Shown here one piece after another: positions 33,501 to 41,207 of a stretch of 51,444 bases of DNA. The stretch is from Zhongshania sp. Lineage in GTDB: Bacteria; Pseudomonadota; Gammaproteobacteria; Pseudomonadales; Spongiibacteraceae. Position 1 is the stretch's first letter. The number at the start of each line of letters is the position of its first letter. The position numbers and the translations under genes were made by a program. The notes below the pieces were generated by a model. The model was not told where the DNA came from, made no database searches, and saw nothing but the letters and a program-made list of their open reading frames with translations. The stretch is taken from contig NZ_JARGNU010000013.1 in the NCBI RefSeq assembly GCF_029212375.1, positions 1-51,444 on the forward strand. Reading direction: 5' to 3'.

Positions 33501-33648
33501 GAAACATGGTGACGACCAGCGCGTGCCGATTCGTCATATGTGGGTCTTCCATGCGCGGTAAGCTGGCAATGGCGGCAAGCCCTGCAACCACAATCAGGGC
33601 GAAGGCCAAGGCCACCATACGCGGATTATTGAGTAGCTTTTGGTTCAT
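30523..33648 (-). CDS. RND-family efflux transporter permease (HAE1-like)
   Basis: The 1041-residue inner-membrane pump has the RND architecture: TM1 (about 10-30), a first periplasmic loop, TM2-6 (about 335-480), a second loop, and TM7-12. It exports substrates by proton antiport with an adaptor and an outer-membrane channel. Compared with AcrB, the TM4 relay reads VDNAIVVVD (402-410), so D407 is kept but D408 is N, and the TM10 region reads GLAVNAAIV where AcrB has K940. It lies 6 bp after the adaptor gene. No outer-membrane channel gene is nearby, so a TolC-like protein from elsewhere would be needed. Confidence 0.93.
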   Translation of the reverse strand: MNQKLLNNPRMVALAFALIVVAGLAAIASLPRMEDPHMTNRHALVVTMFPGASAERVETLISEPLENVIRRVPEVVHVTSHSSGGVSVIVVQLSDEVYGKENVMLWADIRDKIEQARHLLPSGAGAPVVDSERGHAFTWIGALVWKGEGAGDELRLGRYAEELASRLRSLSGTDLVSIYGAPREEVQVKVDVVKAAAVGLDVPQIAALLNNSDAKTAAGELNNGRQRLSLELEGGFDELERIKRTPLLTLASGGSLQLQDIAKIYRGEPDSPSDFAIIDGQRGVAVASRMLPDRRGDHWTTALQAEVAAFASTLPVEIGVQELFVQERYNDVRLSDLISNILLGFIFIFVILLYTLGWRSAVIVAVSLPLTMLFSLACMRFFDLPIHQMSVTGLIVALGIMVDNAIVVVDIVMRNRRQGDSSIAAATKALKHLWVPLLGSTLTTVLTFMPIVLMPGPAGEFVGALARAVIFSLAGSWLISLFIIAPIAGRWLAKDQGRGIAHPELDRKFRSLLAWVLERPRRVIVLSTILPLCGFLVIKTLPEQFFPVSDRDMINFELFLPAGSSIQETREATEQVSARIKQHPEVLALNWFVGRNGPSFYYNLKDSRDGSSNYAQAMITMVDFSAANRLVGELQTELDAAFPHYQIIVQRLAQGPPSNAPVELRLYGSELSQLKTMGDQLRRIALETEDVIQVRDSLGEVVPKIWLDVDESEAQRSKVGLKDLSQLLAASVDGVLSSSLLDRTQQIPVRVSGANVKQLSVDKLMSFPLALPTGPRPLSALASVNLRPALARISRRDGQRMNSVDVFVANGVLPAVVLGRIKAKLAAEDFHVPDGYTLQIGGEAEERNNAVGKLLGSVGIIAVLLLVTVLMAFDSFRLTALVFAVAIQSAGMGMLSLWLGQFPFGFTAIIGLMGLMGLAVNAAIVILTELKASPLAMAGNKAEIVETVATCTKHISSTTITTVAGLIPLIFAGGGFWPPFAIVLAGGTVLTTILSLFFVPSAFLVLRKPYVLKYLPKGSQRSEPEAPPETVPPVAVSGTAS

Positions 33649-33654
33649 CGCCGC

Positions 33655-34728
33655 TTACTCCTGTGCCAGGCTAACATGCAGCCCTGGCGCGAGGCGGTGA
33701 ATGCCCCCACTCACAACACGGTCGCCGCTATTGAGCTCAGCGCTTAAGTAAACTTGGCCACCAAATTGATATACCGGCTGCACCGAGCGCTTTTGAAGTT
33801 GGTAGCTGCCCGCTATTTCTGGATTGGGAGCGAGGTGATAAACCGCCCATGTACCCCGCACATCTTCGAGCAAGGCCTGTAAGGGCAACCAAAAGCCCGC
33901 AACTGCGCGCGTTTCTGGGAGTTGTAAATACGCGGTGTTGCCGTCTACCGCTGGCGCTTGCGCTGGCAGCGATACTCGCACAGTGCGGGTCTGGGTGCGC
34001 CAATCAAGATTTTGCGAAACGGCGATTAAATTGCTCTGCCATTCACCAAAATCACCAAATACGGTCAGCGCTTGGCCTATCACTAAATTGCGACCAAGTT
34101 GATCCGAAATCCCAAAAACCGCCTCATTGCTATTGGTTTGCACCACTTGCATCAGTGCTTGGCCTGGCGCGACAAGAACACCAGCCTCTAATTGCATAGT
34201 GGCTACCTCGCCGGCGAAGGGCGCAATTAGCTGGGATTTTTTCAATTTTAAGGCGACACCCTTTAGCCTAGATTCAACCTGCGCCAATTGCGCGGCAGTG
34301 GCCTGGCGATTTGATCGCAAGCTTTCTAGCTGTCCATCTGAAACATAGGCCTTTTCGTGTAGCGCCTGAAAACGCTGAAGGTCTTTGTCTATTTGCTGCA
34401 ATCGAGTGTTTACTTCGTGCTGCGCTGCCTCTAATTCAGTGCGCTCGATATGCAGCGCTCGCAAATCCAAGGTGGCAAGCAGCTGCCCCGCTTCAACGTG
34501 GTCGCCATCTTCCACATTAACACTGAGCACCTTGCCCGCCAGCTCAAAACCAATCTCAGCGCGCTGACTGCCAATAACCCGACCAGCAAACAAGCGTTTA
34601 GCCTCATAATTAGGCTGACGCTCAATAACAAGACTATTCACCACCCGCTTAGGCATGTCTGCCTGCGCCCACGCCGGCATAAAAATCACTAAACTTAGCA
34701 TTGCCGCTAGGGTATAAACGCGTTTCAT
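33655..34728 (-). CDS. RND efflux periplasmic adaptor (membrane fusion protein)
   Basis: The 357-residue protein has an N-terminal signal peptide ending near PAWAQA, a split lipoyl domain (FELAGKVLSVNVEDGDHVEAG and LIAPFAGEVATMQLEAGVLV), an intervening coiled-coil hairpin (about 95-165) and beta-barrel and membrane-proximal domains. It links the RND pump to the outer-membrane channel. No lipobox cysteine is seen. The ATG at 34728 starts the signal peptide; a GTG at 34743 is possible. It is the first gene of the pump operon and is divergent from a TetR gene with an operator between them. Confidence 0.92.
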   Translation of the reverse strand: MKRVYTLAAMLSLVIFMPAWAQADMPKRVVNSLVIERQPNYEAKRLFAGRVIGSQRAEIGFELAGKVLSVNVEDGDHVEAGQLLATLDLRALHIERTELEAAQHEVNTRLQQIDKDLQRFQALHEKAYVSDGQLESLRSNRQATAAQLAQVESRLKGVALKLKKSQLIAPFAGEVATMQLEAGVLVAPGQALMQVVQTNSNEAVFGISDQLGRNLVIGQALTVFGDFGEWQSNLIAVSQNLDWRTQTRTVRVSLPAQAPAVDGNTAYLQLPETRAVAGFWLPLQALLEDVRGTWAVYHLAPNPEIAGSYQLQKRSVQPVYQFGGQVYLSAELNSGDRVVSGGIHRLAPGLHVSLAQE

Positions 34729-34773
34729 GGTCAAAATTCTCACAGGGAAGCAGATTGGCTCGAATATAGATAA

Positions 34774-34796
34774 ATCATACTAGACTGTCCAGTCTA
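34774..34796. promoter_or_regulatory. TetR operator and -10 box of the RND operon
   Basis: TAGACTG (34781-34787) and CAGTCTA (34790-34796) form an inverted repeat with a 2-bp centre. On the minus strand a TATGAT -10 box (34779-34774) follows it with one base between, so the operator fills the promoter spacer of the adaptor-pump operon. It lies 16 bp before the tetR start on the other side. Confidence 0.75.
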
Positions 34797-34812
34797 TTTT
34801 GTTTAAGTTAAC

Positions 34813-35454
34813 ATGACAAAAAAGCAATGCGAGTTAAACAACGTGCAAGAAAAACGCGGTAGATCGAAAGACGAAGAAAAACGCGGGCAAATCATCGAGG
34901 CCGCGGGAATGCTCTTTGTTGAACACGGCTTTGAAAAAGTCAGCATGGAGGGTATTGCTAAATCCGCTGGCGTTTCCAAGCAAACGGTATATAGCCACTT
35001 TGGCAATAAGCAGCAATTATTCACCGCCGCCATTGACGCCAAATGCGAGGAATACAATCTAGTGCCGGAAAAACAAGGCGCTGAAATGGATTTTGAGACC
35101 TATTTAACTTACTTCTGTACCCACCTAACATCGCTATTAAACAGCGCCGAAGCCATTGGTATATTCCGTGTTTGTGTGCGTGAAGGCGGCAATAGTGAAG
35201 TCGGCGAACTGTTTTGGGCGGCGGGGCCGGGTAAAATTCGCCAGCGCCTACACGGCTATCTCAGCGAGCAATGTCGTCTCGGCCATTTGCAGATTAGCAA
35301 TATTGAATTCGCTACCAGCCAATTGATTGCAATGATCCACAGCGAGACCCAATTTCGCAGCCTGCTCAGCCTTGCGGCAACTAAATCTGCCGCAGACTTA
35401 GACGACTATGCCCGCAGCTGTGTGCAAATGTTTTTAAAAGCCTACCGCGCCTAA
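34813..35454 (+). CDS. TetR-family repressor of the RND operon
   Basis: The 213-residue protein has a basic start (EKRGRSKDEEKR), the HTH AGMLFVEHGFEKVSMEGIAKS then SKQTVYSHFGNKQQLF, and a C-terminal ligand domain of the AcrR C-terminal type (LLNSAEAIGIFRVCVREG). It is divergent from the adaptor-pump operon, the usual place for its repressor, and the palindrome at 34781-34796 is the likely binding site for control of both directions. The inducer is unknown. Confidence 0.92.
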   Translation: MTKKQCELNNVQEKRGRSKDEEKRGQIIEAAGMLFVEHGFEKVSMEGIAKSAGVSKQTVYSHFGNKQQLFTAAIDAKCEEYNLVPEKQGAEMDFETYLTYFCTHLTSLLNSAEAIGIFRVCVREGGNSEVGELFWAAGPGKIRQRLHGYLSEQCRLGHLQISNIEFATSQLIAMIHSETQFRSLLSLAATKSAADLDDYARSCVQMFLKAYRA

Positions 35455-35485
35455 AAATCACGATGAAGGGTTTGGGCGCAGTCGC

Positions 35486-36061
35486 TTAAATTTGATCATC
35501 CACTTCTTTATGCTGGGCTGGCGCCGCACCTAAATCAATAGCGGGTTTAGAGTTGCCAGGCTGCGGGTTTACTACCGCGTACGCAGGCAATTTGATTACC
35601 GCTTTTTGCAATATCATGCTGTTTGGGTAGACCACAGTAGTGCCATCGTCACGGCGTATTAGCACATGAAACAGGGCAATTTCGAGAATACGGCCGGTAA
35701 TATCATCGTCTTTATCAACCACCTTAATGCGGTCGCCAATGCGATAGGGAAAAGCAAAAAAGATAATTACCCCAGCGGTTAAATGACTGAGCATCGACCA
35801 TTGGGCGATTAAGGCAATACCCAGTACCGCCAAAAACGAAGACATAAAAATAAACACTTGGTGGTAGCCAAGACCGAGAAAAAAACACACTAGAACAAAA
35901 CCCAACAGCAATGACCCAAAGTTTACGGTCTTGCGCACGTAGCCAACCCGCAGCGCTGAGTGCTGGTTCTTCTCGGCAAAATTAATTAGCATGCTATTCA
36001 GCATGCGGTTAACGTAAAACATAACCCCGCTAGCAAATAACAAAATAAAGAACTTACTCAT
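35486..36061 (-). CDS. Short MscS-type mechanosensitive channel-like protein
   Basis: The 191-residue protein has three hydrophobic segments (about 3-25, 48-68, 70-92), and then the MscS beta-domain start HLTAGVIIFFAFPYRIGDRI and VVYPNSMILQKAVIK. The large C-terminal alpha/beta cage of MscS is missing, and a proline- and alanine-rich tail replaces it. TM3 lacks the glycine-rich packing of E. coli MscS. A role in osmotic relief is only possible. It follows the transglutaminase gene by 12 bp on the same strand and may be its operon partner. Confidence 0.8.
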   Translation of the reverse strand: MSKFFILLFASGVMFYVNRMLNSMLINFAEKNQHSALRVGYVRKTVNFGSLLLGFVLVCFFLGLGYHQVFIFMSSFLAVLGIALIAQWSMLSHLTAGVIIFFAFPYRIGDRIKVVDKDDDITGRILEIALFHVLIRRDDGTTVVYPNSMILQKAVIKLPAYAVVNPQPGNSKPAIDLGAAPAQHKEVDDQI

Positions 36062-36073
36062 TGGCGATCTACC

Positions 36074-38095
36074 CTATTTATTAATTTTCGTGGTTTGAGA
36101 GTGGCGCTCCATCCATTTTCGCGGACGGCGGGCGCGTTTCAAAAGTGCTAAATTCTGCTGATATCTGCGGCTGTCTTGGGGCAGGTAACTGCACTGGCTA
36201 AACAACTGGGTTTGCGATGCCAGCCAAGCGCCCCAACAAGGCTGTTCACGCTGAACCCGCTGGGCAAAATCATCAGGGGTTTCGCCACTGCGCCGCACAA
36301 GCCTCCGCCGCGCTAAGGCACTGCAACTGGCCAAATAATAGCGCGCCGCCAAATCCTCACCCGCAACCCGAGACTGCCGCAAGCTGAAAAATGCAGCCAC
36401 CCCAAGAGGCACGCCGCCGGCCATTAATACCAGCAACATTAAACGCTGGGGGTTTATATCACCCAACACCTTCAAGAGAAAATTATTTTGAATACCAGAG
36501 TCGTAATTTAATACCCAGCGCGCCCACGCATAATTTATATTGTCGACAAAATAGCGCATCCGCTTAGCCCACTCGTATTTGCGCAGCGACATCGCATCGC
36601 CCGCCAAATAGCCGTCTTGGCCGCGAAACACCGCCTCGGCTCCCAAGCGCACCCGCGACGGCGCCACCGTTGCGGTGGGGTCTACTCGCTGCCAGCCCTG
36701 ACCGTCAATATACACTTCGGCCCAGGCGTGAGCGTCGGACTGATGCACTAGCAAATAACCGTCGCGATCATTAAACTCGCCGCCCTGATAACCCACCACA
36801 ATCCGCGCTGGCACACCCGCCGCGCGCATCAAAAACACAAAACTGCCGGCAAAATGTTCGCAAAAACCCTGGCGAGTGTTAAATAAAAATTCATCAACAC
36901 TGTTCTGGCCCAATCGCGACGGTGTGAGGGTATAAATAAACGCGTTTTGCTTGAAATAGGCTATCGCCGCCGCCACCCGATCTGACTTGTCTGGCCACTG
37001 GAGCAGCCACTCAGCCGCCAGCGCGCGAGCACGGGGATTAGTGTTCCCCGCCAAGCGTAAATTATTAGCGCTAACGGCGGTGGCTTTAGCGTTAGCGTCG
37101 GGCAAATACCGAACTGGCTGACTGCTTACGGCGTATTGCAAACGGCCAGTTAAAGGCCGACTCGCCAACCATTGATGCTGATTACTATAATAAACGTCGT
37201 CGCGCTGCACTACCGCCAGTGGCAGCGCATACAGCCATTTATGCGCGCCAGCTTCCAAGGTAACCGTGTAATTAAGCAAGGGCCTCGTTAACGCTGGCGC
37301 TGCAATTTTATTCGACCACTGCGACCAACTGCTACGACGCCAGCGCCTGCCATCAAACTCATCTAGCACCAAGCCCCGCCAATACAAATCCTCCGGCGCG
37401 GGCTTGGCGCCATGGAAACGCACCCTAAATGCCAGCGCGCCCGATTGGCTGAGTTTGGCAATATCGCCAAATTCCAAAGAGTCAGACATGCCCGTCACGG
37501 CCTCGCCGCCCGGCAGCGGCATGGTCCACAGCGGGCCAATTCGGGGAAAAATCACAAATAGCATCAGCATCAGCGGCAACGATTGCAAGCCCATTACCGC
37601 CACTGCGCGCAGCATTGGCAGCGCCTTGGCGTCGCGGCGATATAGCGATTGCTGGGCCATTAACAACAGTGTTATTTGAATTAACGCCAACAACAGTGCG
37701 CCAATTTGCTGCGAAAACAATAAGCCGCAAGCAACCACAAAATAACTGAGCATTAACACCAGCCAGTGATCACGCGCGGTTTTTAATTCAAGTAATTTTA
37801 AGATGATCGCCAACACCAAAACCGCAATCATGGCTTCCAGTGAAAATAAGGAGGAAAAGCTAAAATACACCCCTGCAACTACCGCCAGTAGCAAGCAAGC
37901 TTTGACCCAGCGCGGCGGAAAAGACCACGCCCTGGTGACAATACGCCAGTACCAAACCGCGACAGCCGCCCACACTCCAATAATCCACACTGGCAAACTG
38001 CCCAACTGCGGCACTATTGCAACCAGCTGGGCAATTAATAGCCACATCACCGATTGCCGCTCTGCCACAAAATTGATTTTTGCGCTGTCCATCAA
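36074..38095 (-). CDS. tgpA: TgpA-like transglutaminase with DUF3488 membrane part
   Basis: The 673-residue protein has an N-terminal block of about six membrane segments (about 12-190, DUF3488), a periplasmic transglutaminase-like core with the triad Cys in RQGFCEHFAGSF, His in SDAHAWAEVYID and Asp in RVDPTA (about 400-480), a further membrane segment (about 545-565) and a DUF4129-like tail. In Pseudomonas aeruginosa the homologue TgpA is essential; its target is unknown. It overlaps the DUF58 gene by 4 bp in the MoxR-DUF58-TgpA operon. Confidence 0.92.
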   Translation of the reverse strand: MMDSAKINFVAERQSVMWLLIAQLVAIVPQLGSLPVWIIGVWAAVAVWYWRIVTRAWSFPPRWVKACLLLAVVAGVYFSFSSLFSLEAMIAVLVLAIILKLLELKTARDHWLVLMLSYFVVACGLLFSQQIGALLLALIQITLLLMAQQSLYRRDAKALPMLRAVAVMGLQSLPLMLMLFVIFPRIGPLWTMPLPGGEAVTGMSDSLEFGDIAKLSQSGALAFRVRFHGAKPAPEDLYWRGLVLDEFDGRRWRRSSWSQWSNKIAAPALTRPLLNYTVTLEAGAHKWLYALPLAVVQRDDVYYSNQHQWLASRPLTGRLQYAVSSQPVRYLPDANAKATAVSANNLRLAGNTNPRARALAAEWLLQWPDKSDRVAAAIAYFKQNAFIYTLTPSRLGQNSVDEFLFNTRQGFCEHFAGSFVFLMRAAGVPARIVVGYQGGEFNDRDGYLLVHQSDAHAWAEVYIDGQGWQRVDPTATVAPSRVRLGAEAVFRGQDGYLAGDAMSLRKYEWAKRMRYFVDNINYAWARWVLNYDSGIQNNFLLKVLGDINPQRLMLLVLMAGGVPLGVAAFFSLRQSRVAGEDLAARYYLASCSALARRRLVRRSGETPDDFAQRVQREQPCWGAWLASQTQLFSQCSYLPQDSRRYQQNLALLKRARRPRKWMERHSQTTKINK

Positions 38096-39045
38096 TACAC
38101 CGCCAGTTCGCGCAGCGCCTTGGCTAACTGCGCCGCACCGCTGCCCGCAGGCAAACTTCGATTTGGCAGTTTTAAGCCAAAAGCCACGCCGCGCTTGTCA
38201 CAATCCAGTGCCCAGGCACACAGCGTGCTTAGGCGATCTTCCACCCCGAGGCCATCGAGGCTATCCCAATCTAAAATCAGCTCATCAGCTTGGGATTGCT
38301 CGTATTGTTTCGTAAGCAAGCCCTGGCCTTTGGCGTACGCTTTCCAAAAAATTCGGCGCGGCGACTGCCCAGCTTGATAGTGACTAAAACCGCTAAATTC
38401 ATCGCTGTCGCTACTCCGGTCGGGAATATTACCCTGGCCATTATCGGCACTGTTAAACAGTGGCCGCAAATACCGCGGCCGCGGATAAACAAGACCGTGC
38501 CAGTCCAACGCGGGAGCGCTCCAACAGCGAATAATCCCAAGCGGGTAGCGCGAGCTCACCTCCATTCGCCCTGGTCGTAAGCGGCCCCGTTGCAGCGCTG
38601 GGTACCTAATAACCACATTGATTGCGCCGGTCTCTGCGTCTATATCGCAAATTTCTGCTTGTTGGTCTGGGAAGCCCAAACTCAGACGATGTCGATGCCG
38701 ACTCGCAGCGGCTACATGCAAGTGAAAACGCGCTTGTTCACCAACAAACACCGGTTCGGCGGCGCCAGCACGTAATACTAGCCCCGCCAAATTTGCATAG
38801 GTGTGGAGAATGGCTACCAAAAAAATACTGAACAACCAAAAACACAGCGCAAAAATGAGGTTATTTTGATAATTAATCGCCAGCAACAAAAGGCCCAGCA
38901 ACATAATGCCAAAGCCTAGGCCGGCACTAGAGGGAACGATGAAAATACGGCGTTGGTTGAGAGTAATTTCGCTGCAGCGCGGGCTGCGCTTGTCTAGCCA
39001 CTTGTTGAATTGTCGACGAAACAGCGCTCGAATCCGGCTTGTCAT
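38092..39045 (-). CDS. DUF58 domain protein
   Basis: The 317-residue protein has two adjacent membrane segments (about 38-80) and a VWA-like DUF58 region with the conserved SHYQAGQSPRRIFWKAYAK segment near 220, and a DELILDWDSLDG strand at the position of the first metal-binding loop. DUF58 proteins work with MoxR ATPases, and the gene lies between the moxR and transglutaminase genes with overlap or near overlap. A chaperone or assembly role at the membrane is inferred from the context. Confidence 0.9.
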   Translation of the reverse strand: MTSRIRALFRRQFNKWLDKRSPRCSEITLNQRRIFIVPSSAGLGFGIMLLGLLLLAINYQNNLIFALCFWLFSIFLVAILHTYANLAGLVLRAGAAEPVFVGEQARFHLHVAAASRHRHRLSLGFPDQQAEICDIDAETGAINVVIRYPALQRGRLRPGRMEVSSRYPLGIIRCWSAPALDWHGLVYPRPRYLRPLFNSADNGQGNIPDRSSDSDEFSGFSHYQAGQSPRRIFWKAYAKGQGLLTKQYEQSQADELILDWDSLDGLGVEDRLSTLCAWALDCDKRGVAFGLKLPNRSLPAGSGAAQLAKALRELAVY

Positions 39046-39047
39046 CG

Positions 39048-39977
39048 CTATACCACTACCGGTACCTGCGACATCAGACGCTTAATCAAGTCGGGGCCAT
39101 CACCCTGACTGTCGGCCGCAGCGCTAAGTCGATGCCCCGCCACCGGCTCTAGCACTAGCTGAATATCGTCGGGCAAAACGTAGTCGCGACCCTGTAGCAT
39201 TGCCCACGCCTTGGCACACTGAATGAGCGCCAGCGCCGCCCGCGTAGACAAACCAAAAGCATAGTGTGAGTCTTGGCGGGTAAAACCAATCAGGCGCTGT
39301 ACATAAGACAGCACGCTGTCGCGCACTTCAATTTTGTCGACGGCGTCTTGCAGGGCAATAATTTTCGCCGCGTTCAGTAGCGGTCGCAACTGGCCTAACA
39401 AGGCGCGAGGATCACCACCGGCGAGCAAACGCCGTTCGGAGCGCTCGTCGGGGTAGCCGAGCGAGATCCGCATTAAAAAGCGGTCGAGCTGAGATTCGGG
39501 CAGCGGAAAGGTACCCGACTGAAACAAGGGGTTTTGGGTTGCCATCACAAAATACGGCTTGGGCAGTACGCGGGTTTCACCCTCAATACTGACCTGCTGC
39601 TCCGCCATGGCTTCTAATAGCGCGCTCTGGGTTTTGGGGCTGGCGCGGTTAATTTCATCAACAAGTAAAAATTGGGTAAAAATCGGGCCTGGATGAAAAT
39701 GAAAGCCATTGCTATTGCGGTCAAATATCGACACCCCGAGAATATCAGCAGGCAGTAAATCGCTAGTAAACTGCATGCGCTGATAATCTAGCCCCGTTAC
39801 CTTGGCAAAGGCATGGGACAAGGTGGTTTTACCCACCCCAGGCACATCTTCAATTAACAGATGCCCCCGTGCCAGCAAGCAGCACAGCGCCTGCTGAATT
39901 TGGCGGTCTTTGCCCAGCACCACGCGGCCAATTTCGGCAACAACCTCTGCAAGAATAGCCACGCTATCAGACGGCAT
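39048..39977 (-). CDS. MoxR-family AAA+ ATPase
   Basis: The 309-residue protein has Walker A DVPGVGKTTLSHAF, Walker B FLLVDEINRASPKTQSAL and sensor 1 FVMATQNPLFQSGTF, all MoxR-typical, with the lid domain at the end. MoxR ATPases act as chaperones for metal insertion or complex assembly. It heads the MoxR-DUF58-TgpA operon and its start overlaps the end of metZ by 11 bp, so the operon may be read through from metZ. Confidence 0.94.
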   Translation of the reverse strand: MPSDSVAILAEVVAEIGRVVLGKDRQIQQALCCLLARGHLLIEDVPGVGKTTLSHAFAKVTGLDYQRMQFTSDLLPADILGVSIFDRNSNGFHFHPGPIFTQFLLVDEINRASPKTQSALLEAMAEQQVSIEGETRVLPKPYFVMATQNPLFQSGTFPLPESQLDRFLMRISLGYPDERSERRLLAGGDPRALLGQLRPLLNAAKIIALQDAVDKIEVRDSVLSYVQRLIGFTRQDSHYAFGLSTRAALALIQCAKAWAMLQGRDYVLPDDIQLVLEPVAGHRLSAAADSQGDGPDLIKRLMSQVPVVV

Positions 39978-41178
39978 CGAGTCCGCGCTGTAAATCAGCT
40001 CGCAGATCGCTAATATCCTCTAGGCCCACTGCAACCCGAATAAGGTTGTCGCGAATCCCCGCGTCGGCGCGCTGTTCTGGCGTGAGGCGTCCGTGGGTGG
40101 TGGTTGCCGGATGCACTATGGTGGTTTTTGCATCGCCAAGATTGGCGGTAATCGACACCAAGCGAGTGGCATCAATAAAGCGCCACGCGGCGGCTTTATC
40201 ACCGCGCACTTCAAAGGACATCACACCGCCAAAGGCTTTTTGCTGCGCCGCGGCCAGTGCGTGCTGGGGGTGATCTTCTAGCCCCGAGTAATATACTTTG
40301 TCGATATTCGGTTGCGCCTGCAGCCACTGCGCCAAGCTCAGAGCGCTGGCGCTGTGAGCCATCATGCGCAGCCGCAGGGTCTCTAGACCCTTGAGAAATA
40401 CCCATGCATTAAAGGGGCTCATGCTCGGCCCCGCCGTGCGAATAAAGCCCAGCACCTCTTCCATTTGTTCGCGGCGACCAACTACGGCGCCACCAATACA
40501 GCGGCCCTGGCCGTCTAGGTATTTAGTCGCCGAATGCACAACGATATCGGCGCCCAAGGCGAGCGGCAGCTGTAAGGCTGGGGTGCAAAAACAGTTATCC
40601 ACCACCAACCAACAGTTGTGCTCGTGAGCCAGATCGGCCAGGGCGCGAATGTCAGCGACTTCCGACAGAGGGTTAGATGGGGTTTCTAAAAACAATAAGC
40701 GCGTGTCAGCGCAAATCGCCGCCCGCCACGCCTCGGGATTAACCAAATCGACAAAGCTGGTGCGAATCCCGAGTTTGCCCAAAAACTTAGTCAGCAGCAC
40801 GGTGGTGGTACCAAACACGCTGCGCGAGCACACAATGTGGTCCCCTGCTTTAAGCAAGGCCATGCAGGTGCTAAGTATTGCCGCCATGCCCGATGAAGTC
40901 GCCACCCCCATTTCGCCGCCTTCCAGCGCCGCTATGCGCTCTTCAAAGGTACGTACCGTGGGGTTGGTGTAGCGCGAGTAAACATTGCCTGGCTGTTCGC
41001 CAGAAAACCGCGCAGCCGCCTCTGCCGCCGAGCCAAAAACATAGCTCGAGGTGGTAAAAATAGGCTCGGAATGCTCGCCTTCGGCCGTGCGTCGCTGACC
41101 GCTGCGCACGGCTTGAGTATCGAGTTCAGCGGCCTGCAGTACGGCCACCCGCTGAGCCAAATATTCCTGTTCAGTCAT
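39967..41178 (-). CDS. metZ: O-succinylhomoserine sulfhydrylase
   Basis: MetZ makes homocysteine directly from O-succinylhomoserine and sulphide with PLP. The 403-residue protein has the Cys/Met-metabolism PLP-enzyme features YSRYTNPTVRTFEERIAALE, SSGMAAILSTCMALLKAGD, and the PLP lysine in HSATKYLDGQGRCIGG. The context next to purF as in Pseudomonas supports metZ over metB or metC. It lies 29 bp after purF on the same strand. Confidence 0.93.
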   Translation of the reverse strand: MTEQEYLAQRVAVLQAAELDTQAVRSGQRRTAEGEHSEPIFTTSSYVFGSAAEAAARFSGEQPGNVYSRYTNPTVRTFEERIAALEGGEMGVATSSGMAAILSTCMALLKAGDHIVCSRSVFGTTTVLLTKFLGKLGIRTSFVDLVNPEAWRAAICADTRLLFLETPSNPLSEVADIRALADLAHEHNCWLVVDNCFCTPALQLPLALGADIVVHSATKYLDGQGRCIGGAVVGRREQMEEVLGFIRTAGPSMSPFNAWVFLKGLETLRLRMMAHSASALSLAQWLQAQPNIDKVYYSGLEDHPQHALAAAQQKAFGGVMSFEVRGDKAAAWRFIDATRLVSITANLGDAKTTIVHPATTTHGRLTPEQRADAGIRDNLIRVAVGLEDISDLRADLQRGLDAV

Positions 41179-41207
41179 GATGCTAATTCACTCCAGACCT
41201 AGCGCGT

